This document shows, in pieces, positions 1-7,146 of a DNA stretch of 9,937 nucleotides. The position numbers were made by a program, and so were the translations under genes. Each line of letters starts with the position of its first letter. The stretch's first letter is position 1. Origin of the DNA: Salibacteraceae bacterium. Its GTDB lineage: Bacteria > Bacteroidota > Bacteroidia > Flavobacteriales_G > Salibacteraceae. Below the pieces are notes generated by a model that saw only the letters and a program-made list of their open reading frames with translations, had not been told where the DNA came from and ran no database searches. The DNA is taken from the NCBI GenBank assembly GCA_023262195.1, contig JALRDM010000131.1, forward strand, positions 1-9,937. The letters run 5' to 3'.

Positions 1-756
1 GTGGTAGAATCAGAAGCTGGGTCAAAAGAGCCCAAAGAGTATTACAAAGTGCAATCTGTAATTTGCAGAACCTACGCCCTCAATAATCGCAGACGTCATG
101 AGGCCGAGGGATTTCAGCTCTGTGACAAGGTACATTGCCAGGTATATCACAGCAGAAGCCTTGCTAACCCAGATATTCTGCGAGGCACACAAGAAACAAT
201 TGGAATTGTAATCGTAGACAGCGATATAAACTTGGTGACCGCAGCATTTCACAGCAATTGCGGTGGCTATACATGCAATAGTGAAGATGTTTGGAGTGGA
301 TACCTCGACTATTTGAGGGCAAGAGTTGACGAAAACTGTGTATCGGAGCCCCACTCCTATTGGAGACATACCCTTACTGTTGACGAATGGTTAACCTACC
401 TCTATACCAAACATGGATATCCAATCAATGACCCTATTGCTAGAGCGGCTGCACTTAGCTACTGTCCTGATAGAAGGGAAATTCACTTCGACCCTGACAA
501 TGACGGACTTGATCGAATAAATTTTAAGAATATTCGCTACGACCTAAAGCTACTCTCTGCGTATTTCTCAGTGGAAACAGAACTTGACACCGTTATACTT
601 GAAGGTCACGGCTATGGTCATGGAGTTGGACTTTGTCAAGAGGGCGCTATGAATATGGCTCAAAATGGCAAGCCATACGATGAGATTTTACATTATTACT
701 ACAAGAACATTCATCTATTAAATCTCTCAGTGATTGACTTTTTCAGAGCTGAATAG
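1..756 (+). CDS. SpoIID/LytB-domain protein, C-terminal part (5' end outside window)
   Basis: This is the C-terminal 251 residues of a SpoIID/LytB-domain protein. SpoIID of sporulating Firmicutes is a lytic transglycosylase acting on denuded glycan strands; relatives in non-sporulating bacteria are presumed envelope enzymes. The family hallmarks run in order: a VESEAG segment (residues 2-7) whose Glu5 aligns by pattern with the catalytic Glu of SpoIID, then YYKVQSVICRTYAL (14-27), LCDKVHCQVY (40-49), the FHSNCGGYT block (83-91), a conserved DVW/YLxYL segment (96-105), and near the end GHGYGHGVGLCQEGAMNMA (202-220) followed by the YDEILHYYY segment. The GTG at base 1 is not a credible start, because residue 1 already lies inside the domain; the signal peptide and N-terminal part lie upstream. 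It is rich in cysteine (eight in 251 residues). It ends in TAG directly against the stop codon of the convergent lipoprotein gene. The family call is firm; enzymatic activity is inferred. Confidence 0.88.
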   Translation: MVESEAGSKEPKEYYKVQSVICRTYALNNRRRHEAEGFQLCDKVHCQVYHSRSLANPDILRGTQETIGIVIVDSDINLVTAAFHSNCGGYTCNSEDVWSGYLDYLRARVDENCVSEPHSYWRHTLTVDEWLTYLYTKHGYPINDPIARAAALSYCPDRREIHFDPDNDGLDRINFKNIRYDLKLLSAYFSVETELDTVILEGHGYGHGVGLCQEGAMNMAQNGKPYDEILHYYYKNIHLLNLSVIDFFRAE

Positions 757-2181
757 TCAATTAGAGCTAGTCATGATGGAAGCAGCATTATCCCATGGGG
801 CTGCAGGTAAATGCTCTATGCTATGGTAGGGCAGAAAGTGTAAACGAACACGCTCATCGCCCTCCACTTCGAACGTTGTGTAATCTGTAGTATTACGCTT
901 ATTCTTCATATTGAGTTTAAGCGCATTACTGCCTTCCTTCAATGGAATCCGAGTGTAATAGATACTGTGAGGAAGAGTCTGCCAATTTCGTGTGTCAGCC
1001 TTTTCACTAATGGCATTAGTAATGGTAGCCGCAGCGCCTAAAGCAGCATTCTCTTGTCCTAATTTTATTTCAGCAACCTTTTTTAAGCCAAGCCTCAATA
1101 AGGAAATCCCCATTTCACGGATGAAGCGGTCATTCAAGGTCTTAAATGCAATGGCATTGATGTCTTGAGCAAGCTCCAATGTATACTCCTTACCATTGGC
1201 AGCTACAAAAGCGTTGGTAAAATAGGTGGGCCTTTCCAAGTATTTCGGAAACGCCACTCGAACTACGTGTAAAGCCAAAAGATCATCGCGCTTTTGCTTA
1301 TCATCTCCCACATAAAAGGGAAAGGTCAACCCCAATTGTTCATTTTCAAATATGACATAACTACCAGAACCTGGAACGGCAATGAAGTTAAAGCTCACCT
1401 CATCTTTCACAGGTCCCATACCATTTTGCCATATCACTACGGCTTCACCAAATGGCGTTGGTTGATGTTGGTATGTCATATCGAATTCGCGCTCATAGAA
1501 TTGAAGCTCATTTCCAAAACCAAGAATGTATGCGGTGCGCAGCAGGTCTGTCTTAAGTTGGTTTGGTATAGGTATATCAAAATACCCATGTTCACCTCGA
1601 TATACCTCAACCGCGTTTCTATATGCAATAAATGCATCATTAATTTTTCCTGAAGCCTCATAGCTCAACCCCATAAGTATATGAGCAAACGCATCGGCTT
1701 GATAACGATTTTTATGGTCTTTGTACTTATCATTCAATCGATTAAGAACAAGGTTCATCCGTTTTGCTTCTACTATGGAAGCCTCGTAATCTGCCAGCTT
1801 TAGAAAATTGACCGACTTATAGTAGTGAATCATGACCGATTCAAAGTCTTCTGCCCTGTATGGCTTCACTTCGGGATTACTGACAAGAGCAAGTGCCTCT
1901 GCTCCATAGCTTTTTTTGTAATCTTCAATCAGCAAGTCTGCTTCATTGAAATACATATTGCTGACCGCATACTCTTGTTGCATATGGTTTACAAAACCCA
2001 TATTCATCAGAAATAGCAGACGGTTGCGATCTTTCTGCATTCTCTTATTGTGAGAAAGCTTTGCCTCAGCTTTTTCTAAGTCACCATTAGCCACAAGCTT
2101 TTGAAACTCCATATTGCGCTGATAATATGAGGCGCAACCTGACAGCAATAACAATATGACTATGTAGAGTGAATTTCTCAT
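757..2181 (-). CDS. COG3014-family TPR-like outer-envelope lipoprotein
   Basis: This 474-residue lipoprotein belongs to the uncharacterised COG3014 family. The N-terminus is a short type II signal peptide with a textbook lipobox LSGC, giving lipidated Cys16. Residues about 20-220 are helical and resemble TPR repeats (for example GDLEKAEAKL at 33-42 and GKINDAFIAYRNAVEVYRG at 178-196), suggesting protein-protein binding. The C-terminal half looks beta-rich and carries the family-typical ADTRNWQTLPHSIYYTRIPL segment (395-414). It lies 67 bases downstream of an LpoB-like gene on the same strand and is probably co-transcribed with it. In gammaproteobacteria such as Vibrio, COG3014 genes also sit beside lpoB and a ycfL-like gene, which supports a role in peptidoglycan synthesis; this is inference from context. 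No Shine-Dalgarno sequence is obvious. A hairpin lies just upstream of the ATG. Its TGA at 757-759 abuts the stop codon of the convergent SpoIID-type gene. Confidence 0.85.
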   Translation of the reverse strand: MRNSLYIVILLLLSGCASYYQRNMEFQKLVANGDLEKAEAKLSHNKRMQKDRNRLLFLMNMGFVNHMQQEYAVSNMYFNEADLLIEDYKKSYGAEALALVSNPEVKPYRAEDFESVMIHYYKSVNFLKLADYEASIVEAKRMNLVLNRLNDKYKDHKNRYQADAFAHILMGLSYEASGKINDAFIAYRNAVEVYRGEHGYFDIPIPNQLKTDLLRTAYILGFGNELQFYEREFDMTYQHQPTPFGEAVVIWQNGMGPVKDEVSFNFIAVPGSGSYVIFENEQLGLTFPFYVGDDKQKRDDLLALHVVRVAFPKYLERPTYFTNAFVAANGKEYTLELAQDINAIAFKTLNDRFIREMGISLLRLGLKKVAEIKLGQENAALGAAATITNAISEKADTRNWQTLPHSIYYTRIPLKEGSNALKLNMKNKRNTTDYTTFEVEGDERVRLHFLPYHSIEHLPAAPWDNAASIMTSSN

Positions 2182-2184
2182 GGT

Positions 2185-2223
2185 AATAATTGCCCCAGCT
2201 ACTTTCGAAGCCAGGGCATTATT
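2185..2223 (-). other. Intercistronic stem-loop just upstream of the COG3014 lipoprotein start
   Basis: On the minus strand the arms AATAATGCCC (2223-2214) and GGGCAATTATT (2195-2185) pair with one bulged A. Part of the interior can also pair (GCT with AGC around TTCGAAAG). The stem ends three bases before the ATG of the COG3014 gene. There is no T-run after the stem, so it does not look like a normal intrinsic terminator. It may affect mRNA stability or translation of the second gene; that role is inferred only from position. Confidence 0.45.
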
Positions 2224-2248
2224 GATGACTTAGTTGAATGGATAAGAA

Positions 2249-2845
2249 CTAATCTTTGATGTACTTTTTGATCTTTTTGTCGCCAATCCAAACCACTTCA
2301 TTGGTTTCCATATTGGTGAGTTGCAAATCAATTTGATATTCAACCACTTTTTCGCGCTTGTATTCATCTACAATTGAGTTAATCACTCCTTGAAGCATGT
2401 AATCGGCACCTACTTCCAAGCCCCACTTTTTCATGGTTGATTCACTTGAAAAGTTTTGTTGATCAGCTCTTTCGGCACGAATTTCTTCGCGCATTTCACC
2501 ACCTTGAACTAGTCTAACCCGCTGGCTTGTGATGAACGATTTTTCTAAATCCTTGCAAAATGTCTCGGGAGTAATATGCTCGTGTGATTTATTGCTGATC
2601 ATGCCTACTACTACTACCGGTTTTTCTCCTTTGTGATCCTCAAGGTGATTAGTAAGCCATGGGCCGGTTAATATTTGTTCGATCATGGCGCTTGCCGTCA
2701 TTTTTGAATCGGTGTCATTCCACCTTCCGCTGAGATCTATTCGCTCATTCGGGTCAACGCGCTGTACTTTTCGATTCTGGCATCCTGCTGCGACAAGCAA
2801 GACGCAAGCCACGGATACTAATTTAAGGTTCATTGAAGTCATCAT
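2249..2845 (-). CDS. lpoB: LpoB-like penicillin-binding-protein activator lipoprotein
   Basis: This 198-residue protein matches the LpoB family. In E. coli, LpoB is an outer-membrane lipoprotein that reaches through the peptidoglycan and stimulates the bifunctional synthase PBP1B. A type II signal peptide ends at VAAGC (lipidated Cys22). Family hallmarks are DLSGRWNDTDS (37-47), the PVVVVGMISNKSHEHI segment (76-91), the gADYMLQGVINSI strand-helix (147-158) and EVVWIGDKKIKKY near the C-terminus (183-195). The linker between Cys22 and the folded domain is short, about 15 residues, whereas E. coli LpoB has a long disordered one; the reach across the periplasm may therefore differ. ATG codons at 2845, 2842 and 2833 are all possible starts, and the last still leaves a complete signal peptide (MNLKLVSV...). 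It is the first gene of a two-gene unit with the COG3014 lipoprotein. The symbol rests on family resemblance; the partner PBP in this phylum is not shown. Confidence 0.85.
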   Translation of the reverse strand: MMTSMNLKLVSVACVLLVAAGCQNRKVQRVDPNERIDLSGRWNDTDSKMTASAMIEQILTGPWLTNHLEDHKGEKPVVVVGMISNKSHEHITPETFCKDLEKSFITSQRVRLVQGGEMREEIRAERADQQNFSSESTMKKWGLEVGADYMLQGVINSIVDEYKREKVVEYQIDLQLTNMETNEVVWIGDKKIKKYIKD

Positions 2846-2891
2846 AATTAATGTTTTAGTGATTTAGATATCCAATAAGCAATTGGAGTGC

Positions 2892-2899
2892 CAAAATTA
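2892..2899 (-). promoter_or_regulatory. Candidate Bacteroidota -7 element for the lipoprotein operon
   Basis: The minus strand reads TAATTTTG, a full match to the TAnnTTTG element used by the Bacteroidota primary sigma factor. It lies 46 bases upstream of the first possible ATG of the LpoB-like gene, which would give a leader of about 40 bases. No TTG-type -33 element is present at the expected distance, so the call rests on the -7 box and position alone. Confidence 0.35.
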
Positions 2900-3095
2900 T
2901 TTTTTGTTATGTCTGCACGAATTTTATTCGACTAATTCTACTGAATGAAAGCATTTACCTTTTGACGCGATAGACTATATGAGAGTTACAGACGGTCGAT
3001 AAGATTTACTATCAATTGATTGCATAAGTTCACAACTCACAAAGCTTCATAGTTTTAAATTCGCGCCACTTCGTAATAATCATCAAATTTTAAGC

Positions 3096-6000
3096 ATGAC
3101 GAACTATCAACGTTGGAACAATATAATAGGGTGGATCATTTTTGCCATTGCTGCAGTAACCTATGTAAGCACACTCGAACCAACCGCTAGCTTTTGGGAC
3201 TGTGGTGAATACATCGCAACATCCTATCGACTTGAAGTTGGTCACCCGCCCGGTGCCCCTACGTTTCTATTGGTAGGTAGACTCTTTAGCATGTTTGCTG
3301 CTCCAGAGAATGTGGCTTATATGGTCAACCTCATTAGTGCTTTATCGAGCGCGTTTACCATCCTATTCTTGTTTTGGACCATCACTGCACTAGCGCTCAA
3401 AATTTTTAAACTTAAAAACGAAGATTCAGATTTAGAGGTGGGCGATCAAGCCGCCATCTTTGGAAGTGCCATAGTCGGTGCCTTGGCTTACACATTTAGC
3501 GACACTTTCTGGTTTTCAGCCGAAGAAGGCGAGGTTTACGCCCTCTCATCAATGATGACCGCCATCACTTTTTGGGCAATCCTAAAATGGGAGCAAATCG
3601 CACATGAGCCAAAGGCAGATCGATGGATTATTCTCATCGCTTATTTGATCGGACTTTCGATTGGTATTCACTTACTCAACCTCTTGGCGATTCCAGCCAT
3701 CGCCTATGTGATTTACTTTAAAAAATACAAGCCAAACCTTCGCGGTATCGTTATCGCTGGGGCAGTTGGCGTGTTTGCTTTGGGTGGAATTCAAGGTTTT
3801 ATTATCCCGGGCATTGTCAGTATGGCTGCAAAGTTTGAGTTTGCTTTTGTAAACACGTTTGGAGCACCATTTCATTCAGGTTCAATCATCTTCATTTTCT
3901 TATTGCTCGGGGCCATCGTTTATGGAATTTTCTATACGATGAAAACCAACAGACCTACTTGGAATACCGCCCTGTTATCGCTTTTGGTGCTGATTATTGG
4001 GTACTCATCATTCACACTAATAATGATTCGTTCCAATGCCAACACCCCAATCGATGAAAACAACCCTGAAAACTTGGTGAACCTTTTAGCTTACCTAAAC
4101 CGCGAGCAATATGGTGAATCTCCCCTAGCATATGGGCAGCAATTCAATTCACCGCTCGACCCGCAACAGCAATATTTAGATGGAGACCCGGTGTATTATC
4201 CTGACGATAGAACAGGGAAATACGAATTGGCGGACGATAGAAAAGCGTCCAAACCAAATTACCACCCTGACTTCAAAACCATTTTCCCGCGAATGTGGAG
4301 CACCAAAGGCAATCACATAAAGGCATACAAACAATGGAGTAATTTTAAGGGTAAACCAGTAAAATTTCGAGATGGTTCGGGTAGGACACAAACCATAAAT
4401 AAGCCCACATTTATAGAAAACATGCGCTACTTCTTTAACTATCAAGTCGGCTGGATGTATTTCAGATATTTTATGTGGAATTTTAGCGGACGCCAAAACG
4501 ATCATCAAGGACATGGTGGATTTGAAGACGGCAATTGGCTTACAGGTGTTTCATTCATTGATGAGGCACATGTGGGCAATCAGAAGGAGTTGCCCGAATT
4601 TGCACTCAACCAAAAAGCACGGAATTTCTTTTACGCACTACCCTTCATTTTGGGTCTGCTTGGTATGATTTATCATTTCCGAAAACACAAGGAATATGCT
4701 TGGGTAGTCTTGCTGCTATTCTTCTTTACAGGATTAGCCATTGTACTCTACCTGAATCAATATCCCTTTCAGCCACGTGAGCGTGATTACGCATACGCAG
4801 GTTCCTTTTATGCCTTCGCTATTTGGATTGGGTTTGGGGTGCTTGCCCTTTATGATGCTGCGAGGAATCTTGACACCAAAGAGCTCGGTCAAACGGTTGG
4901 ATATGCCGTAGGAGGCGGCATACTCCTAGCAATCATGGGAGCCATGTTTGGTGGAAATACATCATTCGCTCTCCTGATGTTATACATGGCCATTGTAGGC
5001 TCGGCAATGCTAGGTTTGATGCATGTGATAGGCAAATCAATAAAAGACGCCAAACTACAAGCGATTTTGGCTACCGCACTCTGCCTTATTGCACCTGTGC
5101 TCATGGCGAAGGACGGTTGGGACGACCACGACCGCAGCGGAAGATATACCGCCCGCGCCATTGCCCAAAACTATCTTGACTCGTGCGAGCCAAACGCCAT
5201 CCTGTTTACCAATGGTGATAACGACACCTTCCCGCTTTGGTACCTGCAAGAAGTAGAAGGATACCGCACAGATGTGCGCATCGTAAACTTGACCCTCGGC
5301 AGTACGGACTGGTTTATTGATATGATCAAGCGGCAAGCTTATGATGATGGCCTTCCGGTAAAACTGAGCATGGAAAAAGACGATTACCGACAAGGAACAC
5401 GAGATTACCTACCCATTGTTGAGCGCACTAAAAACGACAACTATGTAAACGTGGATAAAATCGTGGCTTTTGCACTTGATGATAAGAACACGCAACCCAT
5501 GATGACGGGTAAAAGATTGAGCTACATTCCTACCCGATACTTCAGGTTGCCCGTAGATTCAGCCAAGGTCTTGGAATATGGAGTCGTTACACCAGAATAC
5601 GCCAACCGAATCGTGGATGCACTCGAATGGAAAGTGAAAGGTTCAATCATATTAAAAAGCGAACTGCTTATGTTGGACATACTAGCCAACAATAATTGGG
5701 AGCGTCCAATCTATTTTGCCAACACCATGCCAAGAGATAGCTATTTCGGACTGCAAAATTATATGCAGCACGAAGGCTTTACATACCGATTGGTGCCTTA
5801 CAAAGTGCAAAGCGATGGAAACCAATTTGGTTACTTCGGTGAAGTGCAGCCCGACATCATGTACACAAACATGATGGAAGAGTTTTCTTTCGGAAATATG
5901 GAGGATCCAGACATTTTCTTGGATGAAAACAATATGAGATTTGTCACCAACCTTAGACTAAACTTCAGCCGATTGGCTGATGTCCTTGCCAAGCGAGGCG

Positions 6001-6392
6001 ATGTGGAGCGATCAAAAGCCGTACTCGATAAATGTGTGGAAATAACGGTGAATAGTAATACACCGAAAGACATCACCCTACTTCAGATAGTGGATACCTA
6101 TTTCCAGATTGACGAGAACGAGAAAGGATTTGAATTGGCCAAACAGGTTGGTCAACACTATATCGAACATTTGGCATATTACGCTTCGCTCAAGGCTGAA
6201 TATCAAGCGCAAACGTCCCGAGAAACGGGCCAAGCAGTGGCAGTTATTCAACAATTGCAGAACATGGGCCAACGATACAAAGTGGAAGGCATGGAAGATC
6301 ATTTCAAACCCATTTTTGAGGAGGCACAGGGATATTACACTGAAATATCCGCTGCACTTCCACAACAAAATCCACAAAACCAGCGCAGATAA
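3096..6392 (+). CDS. DUF2723 multi-pass membrane protein, probable TMEM260/GT117-like glycosyltransferase
   Basis: This 1,098-residue protein is of the DUF2723 family, which is abundant in Bacteroidota and related to human TMEM260, a protein O-mannosyltransferase (CAZy GT117). By analogy it would move a sugar from a lipid carrier to exported proteins, with its active site facing the periplasm. Visible features: a first membrane segment at about 10-26; FWDCGEY (33-39), whose Asp35/Glu38 resemble the acidic catalytic motif in the first loop of GT-C enzymes; GHPPGAPTFLLVGRL (49-63); several hydrophobic segments to about residue 310; a soluble stretch at about 320-510; more membrane segments at about 510-670 containing QPRERDYAYAGSFYAFAIWI (559-578); the NGDNDTFPLWYLQEVEG block (706-722); and a helical, TPR-like C-terminus (about 950-1085). 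Length is normal for the family. The ATG follows an AT-rich leader without a Shine-Dalgarno sequence. It appears monocistronic: a divergent operon lies upstream and a terminator downstream. Family assignment is firm; donor, acceptor and activity are inferred. Confidence 0.88.
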   Translation: MTNYQRWNNIIGWIIFAIAAVTYVSTLEPTASFWDCGEYIATSYRLEVGHPPGAPTFLLVGRLFSMFAAPENVAYMVNLISALSSAFTILFLFWTITALALKIFKLKNEDSDLEVGDQAAIFGSAIVGALAYTFSDTFWFSAEEGEVYALSSMMTAITFWAILKWEQIAHEPKADRWIILIAYLIGLSIGIHLLNLLAIPAIAYVIYFKKYKPNLRGIVIAGAVGVFALGGIQGFIIPGIVSMAAKFEFAFVNTFGAPFHSGSIIFIFLLLGAIVYGIFYTMKTNRPTWNTALLSLLVLIIGYSSFTLIMIRSNANTPIDENNPENLVNLLAYLNREQYGESPLAYGQQFNSPLDPQQQYLDGDPVYYPDDRTGKYELADDRKASKPNYHPDFKTIFPRMWSTKGNHIKAYKQWSNFKGKPVKFRDGSGRTQTINKPTFIENMRYFFNYQVGWMYFRYFMWNFSGRQNDHQGHGGFEDGNWLTGVSFIDEAHVGNQKELPEFALNQKARNFFYALPFILGLLGMIYHFRKHKEYAWVVLLLFFFTGLAIVLYLNQYPFQPRERDYAYAGSFYAFAIWIGFGVLALYDAARNLDTKELGQTVGYAVGGGILLAIMGAMFGGNTSFALLMLYMAIVGSAMLGLMHVIGKSIKDAKLQAILATALCLIAPVLMAKDGWDDHDRSGRYTARAIAQNYLDSCEPNAILFTNGDNDTFPLWYLQEVEGYRTDVRIVNLTLGSTDWFIDMIKRQAYDDGLPVKLSMEKDDYRQGTRDYLPIVERTKNDNYVNVDKIVAFALDDKNTQPMMTGKRLSYIPTRYFRLPVDSAKVLEYGVVTPEYANRIVDALEWKVKGSIILKSELLMLDILANNNWERPIYFANTMPRDSYFGLQNYMQHEGFTYRLVPYKVQSDGNQFGYFGEVQPDIMYTNMMEEFSFGNMEDPDIFLDENNMRFVTNLRLNFSRLADVLAKRGDVERSKAVLDKCVEITVNSNTPKDITLLQIVDTYFQIDENEKGFELAKQVGQHYIEHLAYYASLKAEYQAQTSRETGQAVAVIQQLQNMGQRYKVEGMEDHFKPIFEEAQGYYTEISAALPQQNPQNQRR

Positions 6393-6419
6393 GCACGAAG
6401 CTTTTTTTATCATTTCATC

Positions 6420-6454
6420 AAAAAATGCCTGCAATCTGTGTAGGCATTTTTTTT
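6420..6454 (+). terminator. Intrinsic terminator of the DUF2723 gene
   Basis: AAAAAATGCCT (6420-6430) pairs perfectly with AGGCATTTTTT (6442-6452). The stem extends inward by G-T, C-G and A-T pairs, leaving a five-base loop (6434-6438). The 3' arm runs straight into an eight-base T-tract ending at 6454. It lies 27 bases past the TAA at 6390-6392. Because the 5' arm begins with an A-run, it could also stop transcription coming from the right on the minus strand, though no such gene is seen. Confidence 0.9.
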
Positions 6455-6583
6455 GGCTAACGCCTAGATTCTAGGGCTGAAATAAGACTTTTCGAAGATT
6501 GATGCTATCGTATAATTTTAATATCGTAATTGGTCACAGTGAGCCATCAGATTCGCTGGTTCCCGTGATGTGTAAAAACGCGC

Positions 6584-6591
6584 TACTTTTG
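6584..6591 (+). promoter_or_regulatory. Bacteroidota-type promoter -7 element for the YfiR-TPR-phosphatase operon
   Basis: TACTTTTG is a full match to TAnnTTTG. A weak -33 counterpart, TTC at 6560-6562, sits 21 bases upstream. The element follows the terminator of the previous gene and precedes a co-directional operon with short gaps. Transcription would begin roughly at 6596-6600, only a few bases before the inferred TTG start at 6603. Confidence 0.6.
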
Positions 6592-6602
6592 CCGCACTCG
6601 AC

Positions 6603-7139
6603 TTGAAGAATTTCTTTTTATCCATATCATTTCTTATCGCACTATTTGCGGGTGCAGAAGCTCAATCAACCATGAATACTTCTGTCAACACACGTGCGAA
6701 AATGAAAGGGATTTTCATGCTAAAGTTTGCTCAATCCACAGAGTGGCCAGCTGAATATAAGCAAGGGGAGTTTGTCATAGCTGTGATCAACGATGATGAC
6801 TTAGCAAAAACACTGGAAATGACCACAAAAACCAAAGGTGTCAATAGTCAGCCTGTTAAGGTTAAGCGATACACAAGTTCCGCTGAAGTTGAAAAATGCC
6901 ACGTAATGTACATAGGAGGTAAGTCGGCTGGAGAAATTGAACCCTTTGCCAAAAAAGCAAACAACTATAATACATTGATAATAACAGAAACTCCTGGAGT
7001 TATTGACCGCACGTCATGCATAAACTTCGTGGTATCTGGTTCACTTATCAAATATGAAATGAATACAAAGCTTATGAAAGATCAAGGTTTGGTCGTGAGT
7101 AATAGCCTTGAAAAACTTGCCCTTAAAGTAATTAAATGA
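6603..7139 (+). CDS. YfiR/DUF4154-family periplasmic protein
   Basis: This 178-residue exported protein matches the YfiR (DUF4154) family. In Pseudomonas aeruginosa, YfiR is a periplasmic inhibitor of the membrane diguanylate cyclase YfiN. A signal peptide (FFLSISFLIALFAGAEA, 4-20) is followed by family motifs: KMKGIFMLKFAQSTEWP (33-49), FVIAVINDDDLAKTL (57-71), KCHVMYIG (98-105), the TLIITETPG strand (124-132), INFVVSGSLIKYEMN (140-154) and the terminal GLVVSNSLEKLALKV (162-176). Two cysteines (99 and 139) could form a disulfide. The start is inferred to be TTG: an in-frame stop lies at 6573-6575, no ATG lies between it and the signal peptide, and the first ATG (codon 24) would remove the signal peptide. 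It is first in an operon with an exported TPR protein (7-base gap) and a HAMP-SpoIIE phosphatase. That context suggests it is a sensor or inhibitor for the phosphatase; this is inferred. Confidence 0.82.
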   Translation: MKNFFLSISFLIALFAGAEAQSTMNTSVNTRAKMKGIFMLKFAQSTEWPAEYKQGEFVIAVINDDDLAKTLEMTTKTKGVNSQPVKVKRYTSSAEVEKCHVMYIGGKSAGEIEPFAKKANNYNTLIITETPGVIDRTSCINFVVSGSLIKYEMNTKLMKDQGLVVSNSLEKLALKVIK

Positions 7140-7146
7140 TCCAATT

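Noticed and set aside
1294..1653. 119-residue open frame on the + strand inside the COG3014 gene
   Set aside because: It lies wholly antisense to a gene with clear family motifs, has no recognisable domain and a composition typical of a shadow frame.
2908..2915. TATGTCTG as a -7 element for the DUF2723 gene, with TTG at 2883-2885
   Set aside because: One mismatch to TAnnTTTG, a spacer of 22 and an implied leader of about 170 bases; too weak to annotate.
3050..3063. TAGTTTTA and TAAATTCG as -7 elements close to the DUF2723 start
   Set aside because: Each has one mismatch to TAnnTTTG and neither has a -33 element at the right distance; the real promoter cannot be decided by eye.
6078..6434. 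Open frames on both strands across the end of the DUF2723 gene and its terminator
   Set aside because: They overlap the C-terminal coding region and run through a strong terminator hairpin; no domain or start context supports them.
6463..6475. CCTAGATTCTAGG small palindrome after the terminator
   Set aside because: Short, AT-rich in the middle, and without context suggesting a site; likely chance.
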